Shown here: piece after piece, positions 35,901-47,832 of the stretch
How positions within the stretch are numbered: position 1 is the stretch's first letter
Layout: each line of letters begins with the position of its first letter
Assembly: GCA_022592445.1 (NCBI GenBank)
Contig: JABYQR010000140.1
Coordinates: forward strand, 42,135 to 106,134
Length of the DNA stretch: 64,000 nucleotides
Direction: 5' to 3'
Source: Cytidiella melzeri
Lineage: Eukaryota; Basidiomycota; Agaricomycetes; Polyporales; Irpicaceae
Notes under the pieces: generated by a model
Databases searched by the model: none
Told to the model about the DNA's origin: nothing
The model's input: the letters and a program-made list of their open reading frames with translations, nothing else
Position numbers and translations under genes: made by a program

Positions 35901-38900
35901 CCGGAGCATGGTCAGCAAAGTGCCATCGCACCGGGTTGAATTCATGATCGCGCCTATATCAACATCGCTGGCCACGGTCAGCCTTCGCAGCGCGATTGTC
36001 TTGGCCGCCACCAGCGATTACGAGCTGCATGCACATAGCCTGTGCGCTCAACGCAAGGTTGGAGATCCGACTACGAGCAGACCGGATATGCGCTCGTCGT
36101 TGTTTTGACTCTGTTTTCTTATCGCAGCAATGGCACATCTCCACCGACGCCATGAAGATTACTGTGTGGAATCCCACGTAACCGGATAGAAGTCCGAGCA
36201 CGCCGACGTTATCTTGGTGATATTTCTGTGTTCAGGCCAAAACGACATGCGGTACGCGCCACGTTGGTATTCGCTTCCTAATGACCTAACAATATTGTGA
36301 TCATGGTTCAGCCGCAGTGTTTACGATTATCGCACGTCATTCGCGCCAAAGGACAAGGACAAGCGGCAGATCTCATCGGAGAAAAACTCTACTGGGACAA
36401 GCTTGGTTAGGAAGGTATCAAAGATCGGGTGTTTTTTGTTCAGCGTGCTACTACGAAACTCCTCGCAAGACAAGCGAATAGACTTTGCGGACCGGCTACC
36501 GAGGACGCGCTCTCGATTTATTCTATTCTCTCAAGCCTCGTCTGCTGTATTGCGCAACAAGTGTCGAGCGTGTCGCCAAAGCTAAAAAAAAGTGCTGCCA
36601 GCTGCGGTGCGTGCAGGGGATATGCAAGTCTGTCCCGGATCTTCACATGCACAAACGGGGCATGTTGAAACGTCCTGAAATGGGTCCGTGTCGGAGTCGC
36701 AATGGCGGGGTACCAAAAACACGCACATCCTTTTCTGCCCCGACACGGTGATCAACTCTCCAAGTATGGCCCAACACTGGTTGTCGTCGAGAGTAACACG
36801 TAGTCGGTATCATCCCAAAACGTACCAACGTTGCCCCTTTTGTGCGATTCGGACAACTGAATGACCTTGTCTTTCTTCAGATCCCAGGGTTGCCCTAGTA
36901 CTAGCGCCGAGCTAGAATCATGGACGAGGGCAGCAAACAAAAGGAGGCCGACCGCTGGAAATATGATGTACGCATGTTCAGTCCTTCCTTTGAAGTGCGA
37001 CGTCGTCGGTGTTTCGTTGTTTTTTTGTTTGAAGATTCAATGGGTTGTTGACAACGAAATCAGGCTAGGTCGCATCGCCATCAAGGCTTCTTACTATCGT
37101 TTTCCCGCCGGCAGTGAATTAATATTGACCAGCCACCAACTGTGCCGAGGATAAGGGGTGTGTGGTATTACAATGTACGTACACCCTCCCTCCGCGCTTG
37201 GCGTATCACAATTTGCTGATGAGAATACTCGAGCTCGAGCCTGTACTTCTGGATGAACGAGGTCCGGGTATCTGATCGAGAGCTGAGAAATTCCCATTCT
37301 CATTCTGACGGTCGAGTCCTGCTAGGGTATGCCGGCATCGCTTGTTCTTCTGAACGGCCCCCCAAACAGTTCTTCGCGAGAACAACAACAACAACAAGGA
37401 CGTTCTTAGAGTGCTCGTACTGAGTGGCTCTCCGGGGGATATTGACGGTATGTCCCGCATAAACCTATTGAACTTATGAAAACGAAAGCTCTGTTTGAAC
37501 AAATCCGAGTCGATGTTTCACACAGGAGTTGGGATTTATGGTATGGAAAGACGTACAGAACTTGAAGCTCCGAAACTACTGAACACGTTTGTGCTTCCAT
37601 TTGGTATGCTCAACTCACTTTTCCCCCCATGTGTTCTTTCGCTCTCCACTGCGGTATCTGCAGAGCCTTCGTCCACAACAGTTTCTGCCAGAAGGGTGGA
37701 TGAGGTTAATACTTTAACAGATCAGCCTCCAGCTTTCCATACATAATACCACGTTCTACTCGCAGCTTCTTAATTCCATTCAGAAAGGATGAATGGATGA
37801 GCTATAATTGCCACCACGGATGTTCTAACTCGCGAACGTACGTGAGAATGACTTGATAAAAAAATTGCAACCCCGCTGGTAGTATTTTTACCTCTTCCCT
37901 TTACGGAGTAAGAGCGTGGATAACAAATTGATACCCTTGCAAGACAATTCGACTACTAGTCCCACGTGTAGCTATAGGTTGGTTGTCCGCTGGGATCGTG
38001 CTTTTGGGGAATCGACTAAACTAAACTCATATCATATCATATGTACGTCTACCAGAGATGCTATGCTCTTACGTACCGACGCTGAGCCACGCTGGTATTC
38101 TCTCAACTCACAACCGAGCTGTAGTACCCCCATTGGGACTTTTCAAGTTCCAAGTCCGTTTCTGCCGCATCACGTTCAACGGAAGCTCACCGTTACCGAC
38201 AATGAACATATTTGAAATAAATTCATCACCATCCACCACCACCCACCACCACCGTTTCGGTTGCTACCGAGCCTCCCGCGAACAGCGACGCCTTGGAAGC
38301 TTAGCTTACAGTAAACATTATTAATAACGTGCCGGCGGAGAAATCTTGAGAAAAAATCTGATCTTGTTGTGTTTCCTGACTAGGTTAGCGAGAACGGTGG
38401 CGTGCCACGACGATGATTGTGGCTGACTTCTGCAATAATGCTCGTTGCGAACGATTAAAATTTGAAAAATACATATCACAAGTCGAAGTTTCTCTGCGTG
38501 AACAAGGATTCTCGTGCGGGGAGAGGACAGCGTGTACGGGAGATATCGCTGTGATGCGTAAAATCGGAGAACGTCACAATTAAGCTTGAAGTGCTCGCGG
38601 TGTGTTATCTGCTGTGGTGTTGCGTGTGTGGAGCCTGTAAATATAGCAATTTGTCTGTCCGTGATACCAGAGGGAAAATCGAGCACCCGTAATATCCAAC
38701 TATCCGTGTGAGATTGCAGCGCGGCTGTAAACGTCAGCGAACAATGATAATCAGTCAAAGAGAATACTGGCCCACGTCCACATCAGAACCAAGATGCGAC
38801 TCGGAATTAAATATCAGTGACCTGATCAGCTCGCACCGAAAGAAGGGCGAGGAAAAGAGGCAGATCCGAGTCTCAGCTGCGGACACAGGCAGAGATCATC

Positions 38901-41900
38901 ACGGAGTTATATAGTAGGCGTGTGTGAAAAGGTTGTTCATGCCGCGCGAGCGGTCGGTGCGTTGGTGTGGTGCCAGCTCGACACGATTTGTGCCGTATTC
39001 GGAAAGGAAGAAGGAAACAGAGAAAGTCGAGCGAGTTTGTTAGGACGTAGAGAAGGAAAACTTGGGCAAGGAGCATCTGGTAGATAGGGTCGCGTTCGAG
39101 GGGGGGTCAGTGAATTGCGTTTGAATGCTCAGGGCATTTCTTCGCATCCATCGCATCATATGGCGGAGGATGCTCGGAGTGACGGAAATGTGATAGCCTC
39201 GTGGTCGATGGTAACTCAATCCGCAACAGTAAACCTCCGGAACACTGCTGCTGCTGATTGTTTCCTCGGACAAAGGGTGCATACCGCCTGAAGAGTCTGA
39301 GGTCAGCATCGGTCAGCACCCGCAATTGAATTACTGAAATTTACAACTCAGCTGCCACTGGCAGGCAGCGTGGCGGCTCTGCACAGTTCAGCCTCGTTCA
39401 ACATCAGCTTTGGAGTGGATAATTCTTTCAGAACAGTCTGTGGAGCCTGCAACGATCAGAAATCATCTGTACAACCACTTGGACAGCGCTGTGTAGTACT
39501 GCATCCGCCGCGGCGCCAGTGGCTGTCGGTTCTGTCAGAACATTGCGTTCAGGCCTCAAAAATCTGTGGCTCACTCGATGATCAGCCTTGGAGGTACAAC
39601 TCTTTCCGTGATATCTAGGCCGCAGCGTACCTCCCAAACGGGGCCATCCAGAGATTCGTCGGTTCACCCATATATCCAATGACTAGCGCACTGCATAGTG
39701 AGACGGCGGGGAAAACAAGTCCAGGGCCCTGTCTGCTCAAGCCGAGCGGTCCCGTCAAGTTGTGGTTTGCCAAGAGAGTAGAATCGCACCGTTTACAGAC
39801 GTGACCTGGTGCACCAAGAAAACGACATGAAGAGCTTGTATCCCAGATCGGTAAATCAGCGGGACGCACAAACATTCCGAACCATCCGTAGCCTATAACC
39901 TAATCCCGAGCTAATCACCTCGAACCCCGTCTTCGTCGTGACGCGAGTGTAGTCCTAAACCATCTTCCTCGCGTTCTGCAGCGCCGTGGATGTACGTGGG
40001 TCTTGATCCAGAGCGCTGTGGCGCAATCGATGAAGCGGGAGGGAGAAGCCAACGATGGTGGCATACCACCGGTAAAATGTACTCTCCGTGGCACTTGCAG
40101 CCCAAGTGGGCTTGACACATTCTTGCCTTAGCTTTGCATCAAGCACAAGAGTGGTTTCTCACCGATGTACGGAGCGCACAGTACTTGCGTGTACTCGATT
40201 GACGACCTTGAGGGAGTCGAGACCGTCCGGCAAGTTGGCCTCATTGCTCCCTGCAAGAACCTGAGTCACCCCCTCGTGACCCGCTTTGTATTGGTAATGG
40301 CGGGGAGAAGGGGCCTAGACCTGCCAGCGAAGCTTTACGGGAAACGTCCAGCTACCTCTGAGCACTCGACATCGGGAATGAACAGAAAAGGCGGACGGAC
40401 CTTGTATTAGTAAATTCACATCTCTCATTCTAAGAGCGCGGCTGCACCGGAGCCCTGCCAGGTACTTTTGACGTCAGATACACCAGACTCCAGCTGCGAT
40501 CGAGCTACTACATGCGCCGGCTCAGCTTGAAGGAAGCCCTGATTTCTGCGATAAGTAGGTCTGGTTCAGTTTGGCTTGAAAAGTCGGCTGAGCGTGAAAG
40601 TTGAACGAGTTGCTGCGTACCAAACTGGAGGATGACTATGTACACCTGCTGCACACCATTTGAAATCGTGAGGTCTCACTGTGTGGCGCAGGCGTCTTTG
40701 GTCCTTGTACGTTGAAAGTGAGAGCACACGAAGCTGCACCGATGTCCCTTCTGTAGCAGAACAAACATGAGACACACTCAAGTAGAGGAGGCGGACACTC
40801 ACATCCAATTTCAATTTTGCATCCGTGGACACTCTCGGACATTACAGTCGCATCTGGCTACCACTACAGCACGGATCGATGTAGCTTCGGACAATGGGCA
40901 TCAGAAAGAACGCACAACCTGCGGCGTAGAACGACCCAGCGCAGCCCCCGAATTTGATATGACAATTCTCCATTTGGGAAGTCTGTTCCCCGCACCTTGG
41001 GCAGTATGTCACTGTGTGCTGTAGAGGCACGCCCCTAACCCGCCGATGCTGCATCAGATCGCCATCTTGGCTTGCTTCAGAGGGAGTTACAAGGCCATTA
41101 AGGGTTATGACCACTCACTCACACACACACACGGCCACACTTCTATCAGGGGGAGAATGGCTCCAGAACAGTGAGTTTGGACTGGGAAAGAATAACAAGG
41201 TCATAAAGAGAACACTTGTGGCTCGTAGCTAGTAGCATGTGTCTTGTGTACCAGATCATGATGGTGCAATATTCGGGCCCTGAGCTGGGCTTGAAGAATG
41301 TATTGTTGACTCTACTGTAACAAACAGCATGAGCTCGGAGTTCATTGACGCAGCGCGTCAGATAATGCTAGTCTACACACCTGTTTAATGCCGTGTCTGA
41401 GTTCGTCTACAACACGCAGGTAAAGACTCTGATATGTGTGTTTGAAACGTGAACTGTGTGAGTGCTGTTGTGGCATGCTGGAACAAAAGTGCGTTTGTTC
41501 GTACCCGATACAAGCAGCGAGGGTGTTTGTGAGTTGCGATGGTGAGGACTGGACGAAGTGGCCTTCAGCGAGTGTCGGAGTCACGGTTGGTCAATTTGAT
41601 GTTGTCTCAGCCAACGAGTAGTTGCCTCGAATAGTGAGTATATTGAGACACTGGGCAGGAATTCTCAAGGAACAACGCGCGATATGATTGTGCTCCTGTA
41701 GCCTGTATAGCTGAAGAAAAATCGTGACTGTCATCTGCTTGACGCGCTGATCAGTATTGACATTGAGAGTGGGGAATGTTTGGCTGACTGACTGAGTGTC
41801 TGCTGTAGTACTCGGCTAGTAGGTGTACAGCTTCGTCTACCGCAGATCGACTGAGGAGCTCGAGGGTCGTGAGTGACAGAGTTGCTGTCGGAGTGGTTTC

Positions 41901-44608
41901 CTTGTAGTCTTGAATCGTCTTGGAGAAAGCCCATTTTGAACCATTGCCTGGGACTACTTGAACGTTGGTCCAACTGATTTCGCTTCAACGATGAAGACAA
42001 CAAAAAAGACTTCACAGCATGTAGCACCCATCGAAGTGGACGATCGCTAACTGTGGCTAACACCTTCCTTTCCCGGTCTTTCACGTTCCTAGTAGAGATT
42101 TGAACCAGGCTGAACGGCTAACGTCACGATACCGGCAAGAAGAGTGTACTCACCCAAACCATGCCACGGTGCTTGTCGCTCTAAGCAATTCTTGATGAGC
42201 CGTTCAGAACACCGATCCTGTCAATACAGGTTTACGACTCACCACTTGCAATATCGTCTCGTCTACTAGATCCCGCATTTGCTGTTAGAGTCGTCAGAAG
42301 GAACTGGGTTTGAATTCGATGGAGAACAAACTCATCGGAAGACGTCAATTCTTCTTGTCGTAGAGAAGACAAGACGAATCAGGCTGTTTCGGTGATCTCT
42401 CGTAGTATGCCAATATGCTGCGTCGTGGTGGGAGCTCGCTGAGGAAGATGGAGCGAGGAACCAAGTTGGGAACGAGTTCACGATAGTCCAAACACGTCAT
42501 GGTCTGACCAGTTCATTCCAAGGGCAGCTACATACGTAGCATCTACAAGTTGTAAAAAGAAAGGTGTTGTATTCTCGATCGAGACAATGATAATCTGTTG
42601 AGTGAGCAGCCACAGTCAGCATTCGTGTCACACTCGAGCTCGTACCTTGTTCTGGAACAAGAACGGCAGGGGCCGGGCCTAGATAGATGTGAACGGGACG
42701 GAATGAAATATGGTTGCACATGCCCACATTCCATCCATTTGTTGTAAGTCGCGTAGGCCCTGATTCACTCTGATCAAAAAAAACGAACCTGGTTAAAAAT
42801 TCACCGTACACATCGGAGTTTTTGGCCAAGGGTATCAAGCAAGTTGGGCAACGATGTTGTTTCTGATGAGGGATCGGCTTATCGACGTTTCGACGTTTCA
42901 ACGCTGGTAAGACAGCCAAAAGTTAATTTGTCTATTTTAGCGTTAGCCTCCGTGCTTCGGTGCGTAGGGTGTTGTCCCGCACCAAAACACTCCCTCGGTT
43001 TCGGTCGTTTCCTGGAAGCTGGAACGAATGAACGAAGGAGAATTCTATATGATGAACGAGGAAATACGTAGGGCGGCGCTACGTATTGTTCACGTATACT
43101 TGGGACGGGTGGACGAGATCTACAAAGAGAAGAAGAAGAAGAAGAAGAGAGAGCTCGAGAGGCTGACGAGGTCAGCCGTGCGTTAGCACAGCCTCATCCG
43201 TTGCTGAGTTGGCATTGAAACTAGAGGACACCCCATTTGAAACTCTTTGGGACCAAGCTCGTGCGCGTGGTGAAGCCCTCTGAATACTCGCTGTGTGGCC
43301 TAGCTGCAAAAAGAGGAAAAGACCCAAAGGAAAACTCGACAGATGTTTGTGCGGCGAAATGATCTTGTGCTACTTGATGGTGTGTGATTTGAGAGCCAGC
43401 GCGAAGAAAAAAAAAAGGCTTGCGTATGCGTAGCGAGTACGCCGTTCGGTACAAGCGGTGACGGTCCACATGAACCCAAATTCAAATTGTGGACTTGGCG
43501 GGCTGTGTTGCGCGTGGGTGCATTGTGCGGGGTTGGAGTCGGGAGCGGAGAGCGGCGATTAGGATATGATAGCCCTGACACGAGGCTACTGTACGTTCTT
43601 CAACTTGGAACCCTTGAGGAGAAATTCCTGACGTCGACGTCTGTGCGGGTGAGTCGGGTATAAGTATAGTAATGTGTACATATGTAGTACGTGTACCTTG
43701 TTCCGATAGGCGCATCTAGTCGTGAACCATGATATTCTAGAAGGCAAAAAGTTGAGGGAGGGCAAAGACGAAGTCACAAATCAAGGTACCTAGTAGGTAC
43801 AGGCACGACTCTAACGATGACTCTTGGCGGTCTGTGAGAGGGAAAGAAACGCTGAGAATTGCTACTATGCGTGGTGCAATTGAAGATATCTACGGCATGT
43901 TGAGTCCGTCATTGAGACGACCCTCGGAGGGTCGGAGTGTTGTCAAATCTCGGACTGTACCATCAGCGCACTATATTGCAGCAAGCATTGTCAGTTCGAA
44001 CTAGAGACGTAGGTGTGTGACGTACGAGGGCAACGATTCCCAGTGGTGTAGTAGGCACGCCAGTCCACCCTTGCGAGACAGTTGACGACCACAATTCAAA
44101 AGCTAGCGAACATGTGGACTGCGGTCAATTTGTATGAGGATGGCCACGTGAGCACTCTGCGCGTTCTCCCACCAGAGCACACACGAGTCGTGTGCTTGAT
44201 CTCACGCAAATAAGCAAATCCAACTTTTTCTCGGTCTGTGAGAGTCGAGAGTGGCGTATGAGTTGAGGACTAGTGTCGGCGGCATGCGTCTAGTATTATG
44301 CACGTACGCCCATGGGACCTGCATCGTGGTTGTCGAAACGAAGAGGACTGTTCGTGACTGTATAGGGCAGAAAAGAAGGCCAGGTTGTAATTGGCTAGGA
44401 CGAAGGAATGAGCGCAGAGGGTTCAAGCAGCAGGTCACTCGACGTCGCGCTCAGTGGATCGGCTTGATCAGTTCGCTTTGTCGCTGGCTCGGTTCGGCCA
44501 GTTGGGGCGGAGATTCGAATGAGGGATTAGAATTCAGAATTTGTTACCGCTGATTCGGGTTGTGCAGCACAGAGGGCTAGAGCTCGCAACCACGTCTTCT
44601 TCCTCATC
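32907..44608. other. Gene desert upstream of WOPR gene 3
   Basis: About 11.8 kb between the divergent starts of the secreted protein gene and WOPR gene 3. On both strands only short frames occur (mostly under 140 codons), without recognisable domains or consistent splicing. There are no long repeats, LTRs or terminal inverted repeats that I could detect by eye. Local features: a GAA run at 43125-43149, a CA run near 41120 and TA-rich ATATCAT repeats near 38025. It may contain non-coding transcripts or regulatory DNA. Confidence 0.45.
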
Positions 44609-44620
44609 ATGCTATCCTAA
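44609..44620 (+). other. Minimal upstream ORF before WOPR gene 3
   Basis: ATG CTA TCC TAA lies 75 bases before the main ATG, followed by a C-rich leader. It would be translated only if the transcript starts upstream of it. Confidence 0.3.
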
Positions 44621-44695
44621 GTACCCTAACATTATATACTCTGATACGGCCTCCCCCTCCCCCGCCTTCCCCTCTGCTCTCGCCGCCTCGTCCCC

Positions 44696-47600
44696 ATGAC
44701 ACTCTCACCACCCAACATCCCCTCCTCCTCCTCCTCCTTCAACCCCCCAGGCTCCTACCAAAACACCGCAGCAGGCCAACAACGTCCCACCCTCACCAAC
44801 ATTCACATCCGCTCAGTCGATGATGCAAAGAAACTCTTCTACGCAGTCCAGCTCGGCATGCTCCCCAAGGTCGAGCGCCGTCTCGATGCCCAGGAGCGCA
44901 GGATGCTCAAGCCAGGGAACGTCTACGTCTGGGAGGAAAAGGGTCCAACAGGAGGCGAGAGTGCCTATCAGGTTTGCATCGAGAGATGGACGGAGGGCCT
45001 CAGTTGGAGTGCAAGTCGGATAAGAGAGTGAGTGATCGCTCGTTTTCCTCCCTGCTTGTGCTCGGCGTCAGGGTCGTGTGCTTACCAGAGCCTTCTCCTC
45101 TGTCTTTGCCTTTTCTCGCTGGTGATCGTCACTGTAACCTCACCGCGATCGGCACCGACCACGGATGTATTTTGCTGTTGCTTTTGCTTTTGCCTCCCAC
45201 TTCGATCACTCCACTGCTCTCACTCGCACCTACAACCCACCACAACCCCCACGCGTCTCGCTCAATTGATCTCTCTATCTACACCTTTGCTTTTCTCCTT
45301 GTCTCATTATCCCCATATTATGAACTATTCACCGGTCTCCTATCAAACGACAATTATATCCCACCGTGACTTGCCGCCACCGATAAACCCGCTCTCGATC
45401 GCTTTGACAATTGGCTTGGTTTCTGCTGTGCCCTCTACTACATTCTCAACCACGATGAAACTCTTCCCGAACCAGCGACTTTCTGATGTACTACGAAAAC
45501 GTGAAGAAAAAGTCTGACAAAGACTCTGACGGTGGCGGAGGGGGATCATCCTCAGCCCGGGCTCGGTGCGTGCGACCCTTCTCAGCTTTTCTGCTCCCGA
45601 AAAAAGCTGATATTTGCTCGCTCTCCCTCGCTCCACTATTTCCGTGGCACGACTTTGTAGATCACTCGAAAACGAAGTCCTGCGCGAAGGCGAACGGGAT
45701 TTGTATGTCAAGCAGACGTATTCTGTACACAGAAACGACGTACTTCCTGAGGGTGGTCTTGGATCCGCTGGAGATGATGCGAAAGAGGGTGTGCTAGGAG
45801 GAATGGGAGGACAGGAGAAGAAGGAAAAGAGGAAGCCGAGGAAGTGGCATTTAAGTGAGTCCGCCCCCCGTTAGTTGTGCTTTATTTTTGCGCGAGGAAT
45901 TTTGAATTTTGGGTTTTGCCTTTTGGCTTTTTGTTCCACCTCGGGTTCATATGTTTCGCTCGGGAGATGGACACGTATGAAAAAGGGAATGTCTATGGGT
46001 GAATGGGTTGGATGGAGAACGAGATTCGCGGTTCTTTCGAGCGCACAGACGTCTTGAGGACGTGCTTCAGCAAAGCTTGACGGCTAATTGCTTATCGTTG
46101 AGACGTCAAGCTGTGGTTAACGTAAACCACTCATCTCCCGTGCCTTCCTTATGTTAATGTTCATCGCAGTCGTCATCACAGATAAGCTTTGCTTGACATT
46201 TGGATATTTGGGATGCGGGATTACGTTGTTGCCCTCGTCCTTCCTTTCTTCTCCTCGTTCGCTGGTACACATAATACTCACACTTGTGCCCCTTTTCACC
46301 TAGACGCCTACTTTACCAAATCAACCGAAGGCAACCTGAACACGATTGATTCGATACCGTTCCTGCGGGACCTCGTCGTTCCTGAAGGACTGTTCTCCTC
46401 TGCACGCCAGGCCAAGAAGTCGTCCGCGTCATCAGCGACGTCTCAGCCGAAACCTAATCCTGCTTCTTCCACCACCACCAATACGCCAACCTCTGTACCG
46501 ACGTCTGCCGTTGCTGCCGGTTCAACGAACGCGCCTCATGCAATCAACGGCGATGGGAACGGCGAGTCCACGAGCGGCAGGAAACGAGGGAGAGAGGGGA
46601 GCAGCGTGCAGAGGACGTATGCGCCGTTTCCTGTGGGCGAGAGAGGCCTGAGACCTGCGCCTCCTCCCCCTCTTCCTCCTCCCGTGTCTGCCCCTCAGCC
46701 ACAGTCCCATTCAAACTCACCATTGGTATCTGGCCATCCGGGGATGAGAGCTCAGCAGCAGCCACCGCCCCCTCCTACACCTCAGTGGCACCATCAACAA
46801 CAACAGCTTCAGCAGCGGCAGCAGGATCCAGTGTTCGATCAGCAAGGGTCAGTGTCAACGTCGTTTGGTGGGTACCCACCGACGCCGTACGCACATCTCC
46901 ATCAACCTCAGCACCACCACTCTCAGCAACAGCAAGCGACGTCGCCGATATACGGCGTTGGTGGGTTTAGTTCGAGCCCTGTGTCGCCGTACGTGGGTGG
47001 GCAATCACAGTCGTTTGAATTCTCGGGGGCGTTTGGGTATGGACCGGCTGGGTTCGGTGGGATGCATCCTCATGCACAGCACCCACACCAGCAACACCAA
47101 CAAAGTCATGTCACTGCTCATCAGCAGACACAGCACCAGGGCCAGTCCTTCACGACCGGCCGACACCAGCACGATACGAGTCCACTTGGGAGCGACTCGC
47201 CTGTGCTGAGCGAATTTGGGAGCGGGAGTGGGGCGAGTACAAGTTGGCACACGCCTAGTCCGAGGCTTGAAGGAAACCTTGGTGTTGGTGTTGGGGGAGA
47301 AGGAGAAGAAGATCTGAGCGGGTACATGCCTATGCCCACTTTACGGTATTCTCCTGATGCTGACGATAGTTTACCTCTTTGTGCTCCTCCCCCTCACCAT
47401 CACCATCACCACCACCACCACCACCATTCTGACTCGGCGGATGTGGGCGATTTGCGGATGATGTCCATTGGTGATTCGGTTTCGCGGTACCATCCGCATC
47501 TTGGTCCTCACCATCATCACCATCATTCGCTGCAACACCCGCACGACGATGTGTCGACGAACCCACCACCCGACGACCCTCTGACGTTTGTCGCTACGGT

Positions 47601-47832
47601 CGTCAACCCCGATTTCACCCCTCTCGCGCCTTACGAACTGACCAATTGTGGTTCTTCTTCTTCTTCTTCTGCTGCTGCTGCTGTGACGCGCGACCGTTCA
47701 CGCTCCACGTCTTCCAACTCTCCGTTCAGAAGAAGACCGATTCAGCTGCCACAGTTGAACGTTCCTGCCGCTGTGGACCTCTCTACGGGCGGCGCGTATG
47801 AGTATATTGAAGGTGGCGGGGATGGGGGTTGA
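44696..47832 (+). CDS. WOPR-domain transcription factor (Gti1/Pac2 family), paralogue 3, with long low-complexity tail
   Basis: Proposed exons: 44696-45027, 45476-45565, 45661-45854, 46304-47832 (714 aa). WOPRa half: IRSVDDAKKLFYAVQLG, PKVERRLDAQERRML, PGNVYVWEEK, ERWTEGLSWSASRIR, DFLMYYEN. WOPRb half: DLYVKQTYSVHRND, RKWHLNAYFTKSTEG. The intron after WHL is phase 1 and the two before it phase 2, as in paralogue 1. Introns 1 (448 bp) and 3 (449 bp) are far longer than the 50-95 bp usual in this window. The C-terminal 500 residues are rich in Gln, His, Pro and Ser, with histidine runs (about 47395-47425 and 47508-47526), a poly-Ser/Ala tract and many Gly/Gln pairs, like the transactivation tails of large Wor1-type proteins. 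The acceptor at 46303 was chosen because it restores the NAY residues conserved after WHL. Confidence 0.9.

Noticed and set aside
41731..42919. Minus-strand frames of 117 and 140 codons in the 11.8-kb gap
   Set aside because: No motif or splice continuity; Cys residues do not form a recognisable finger.
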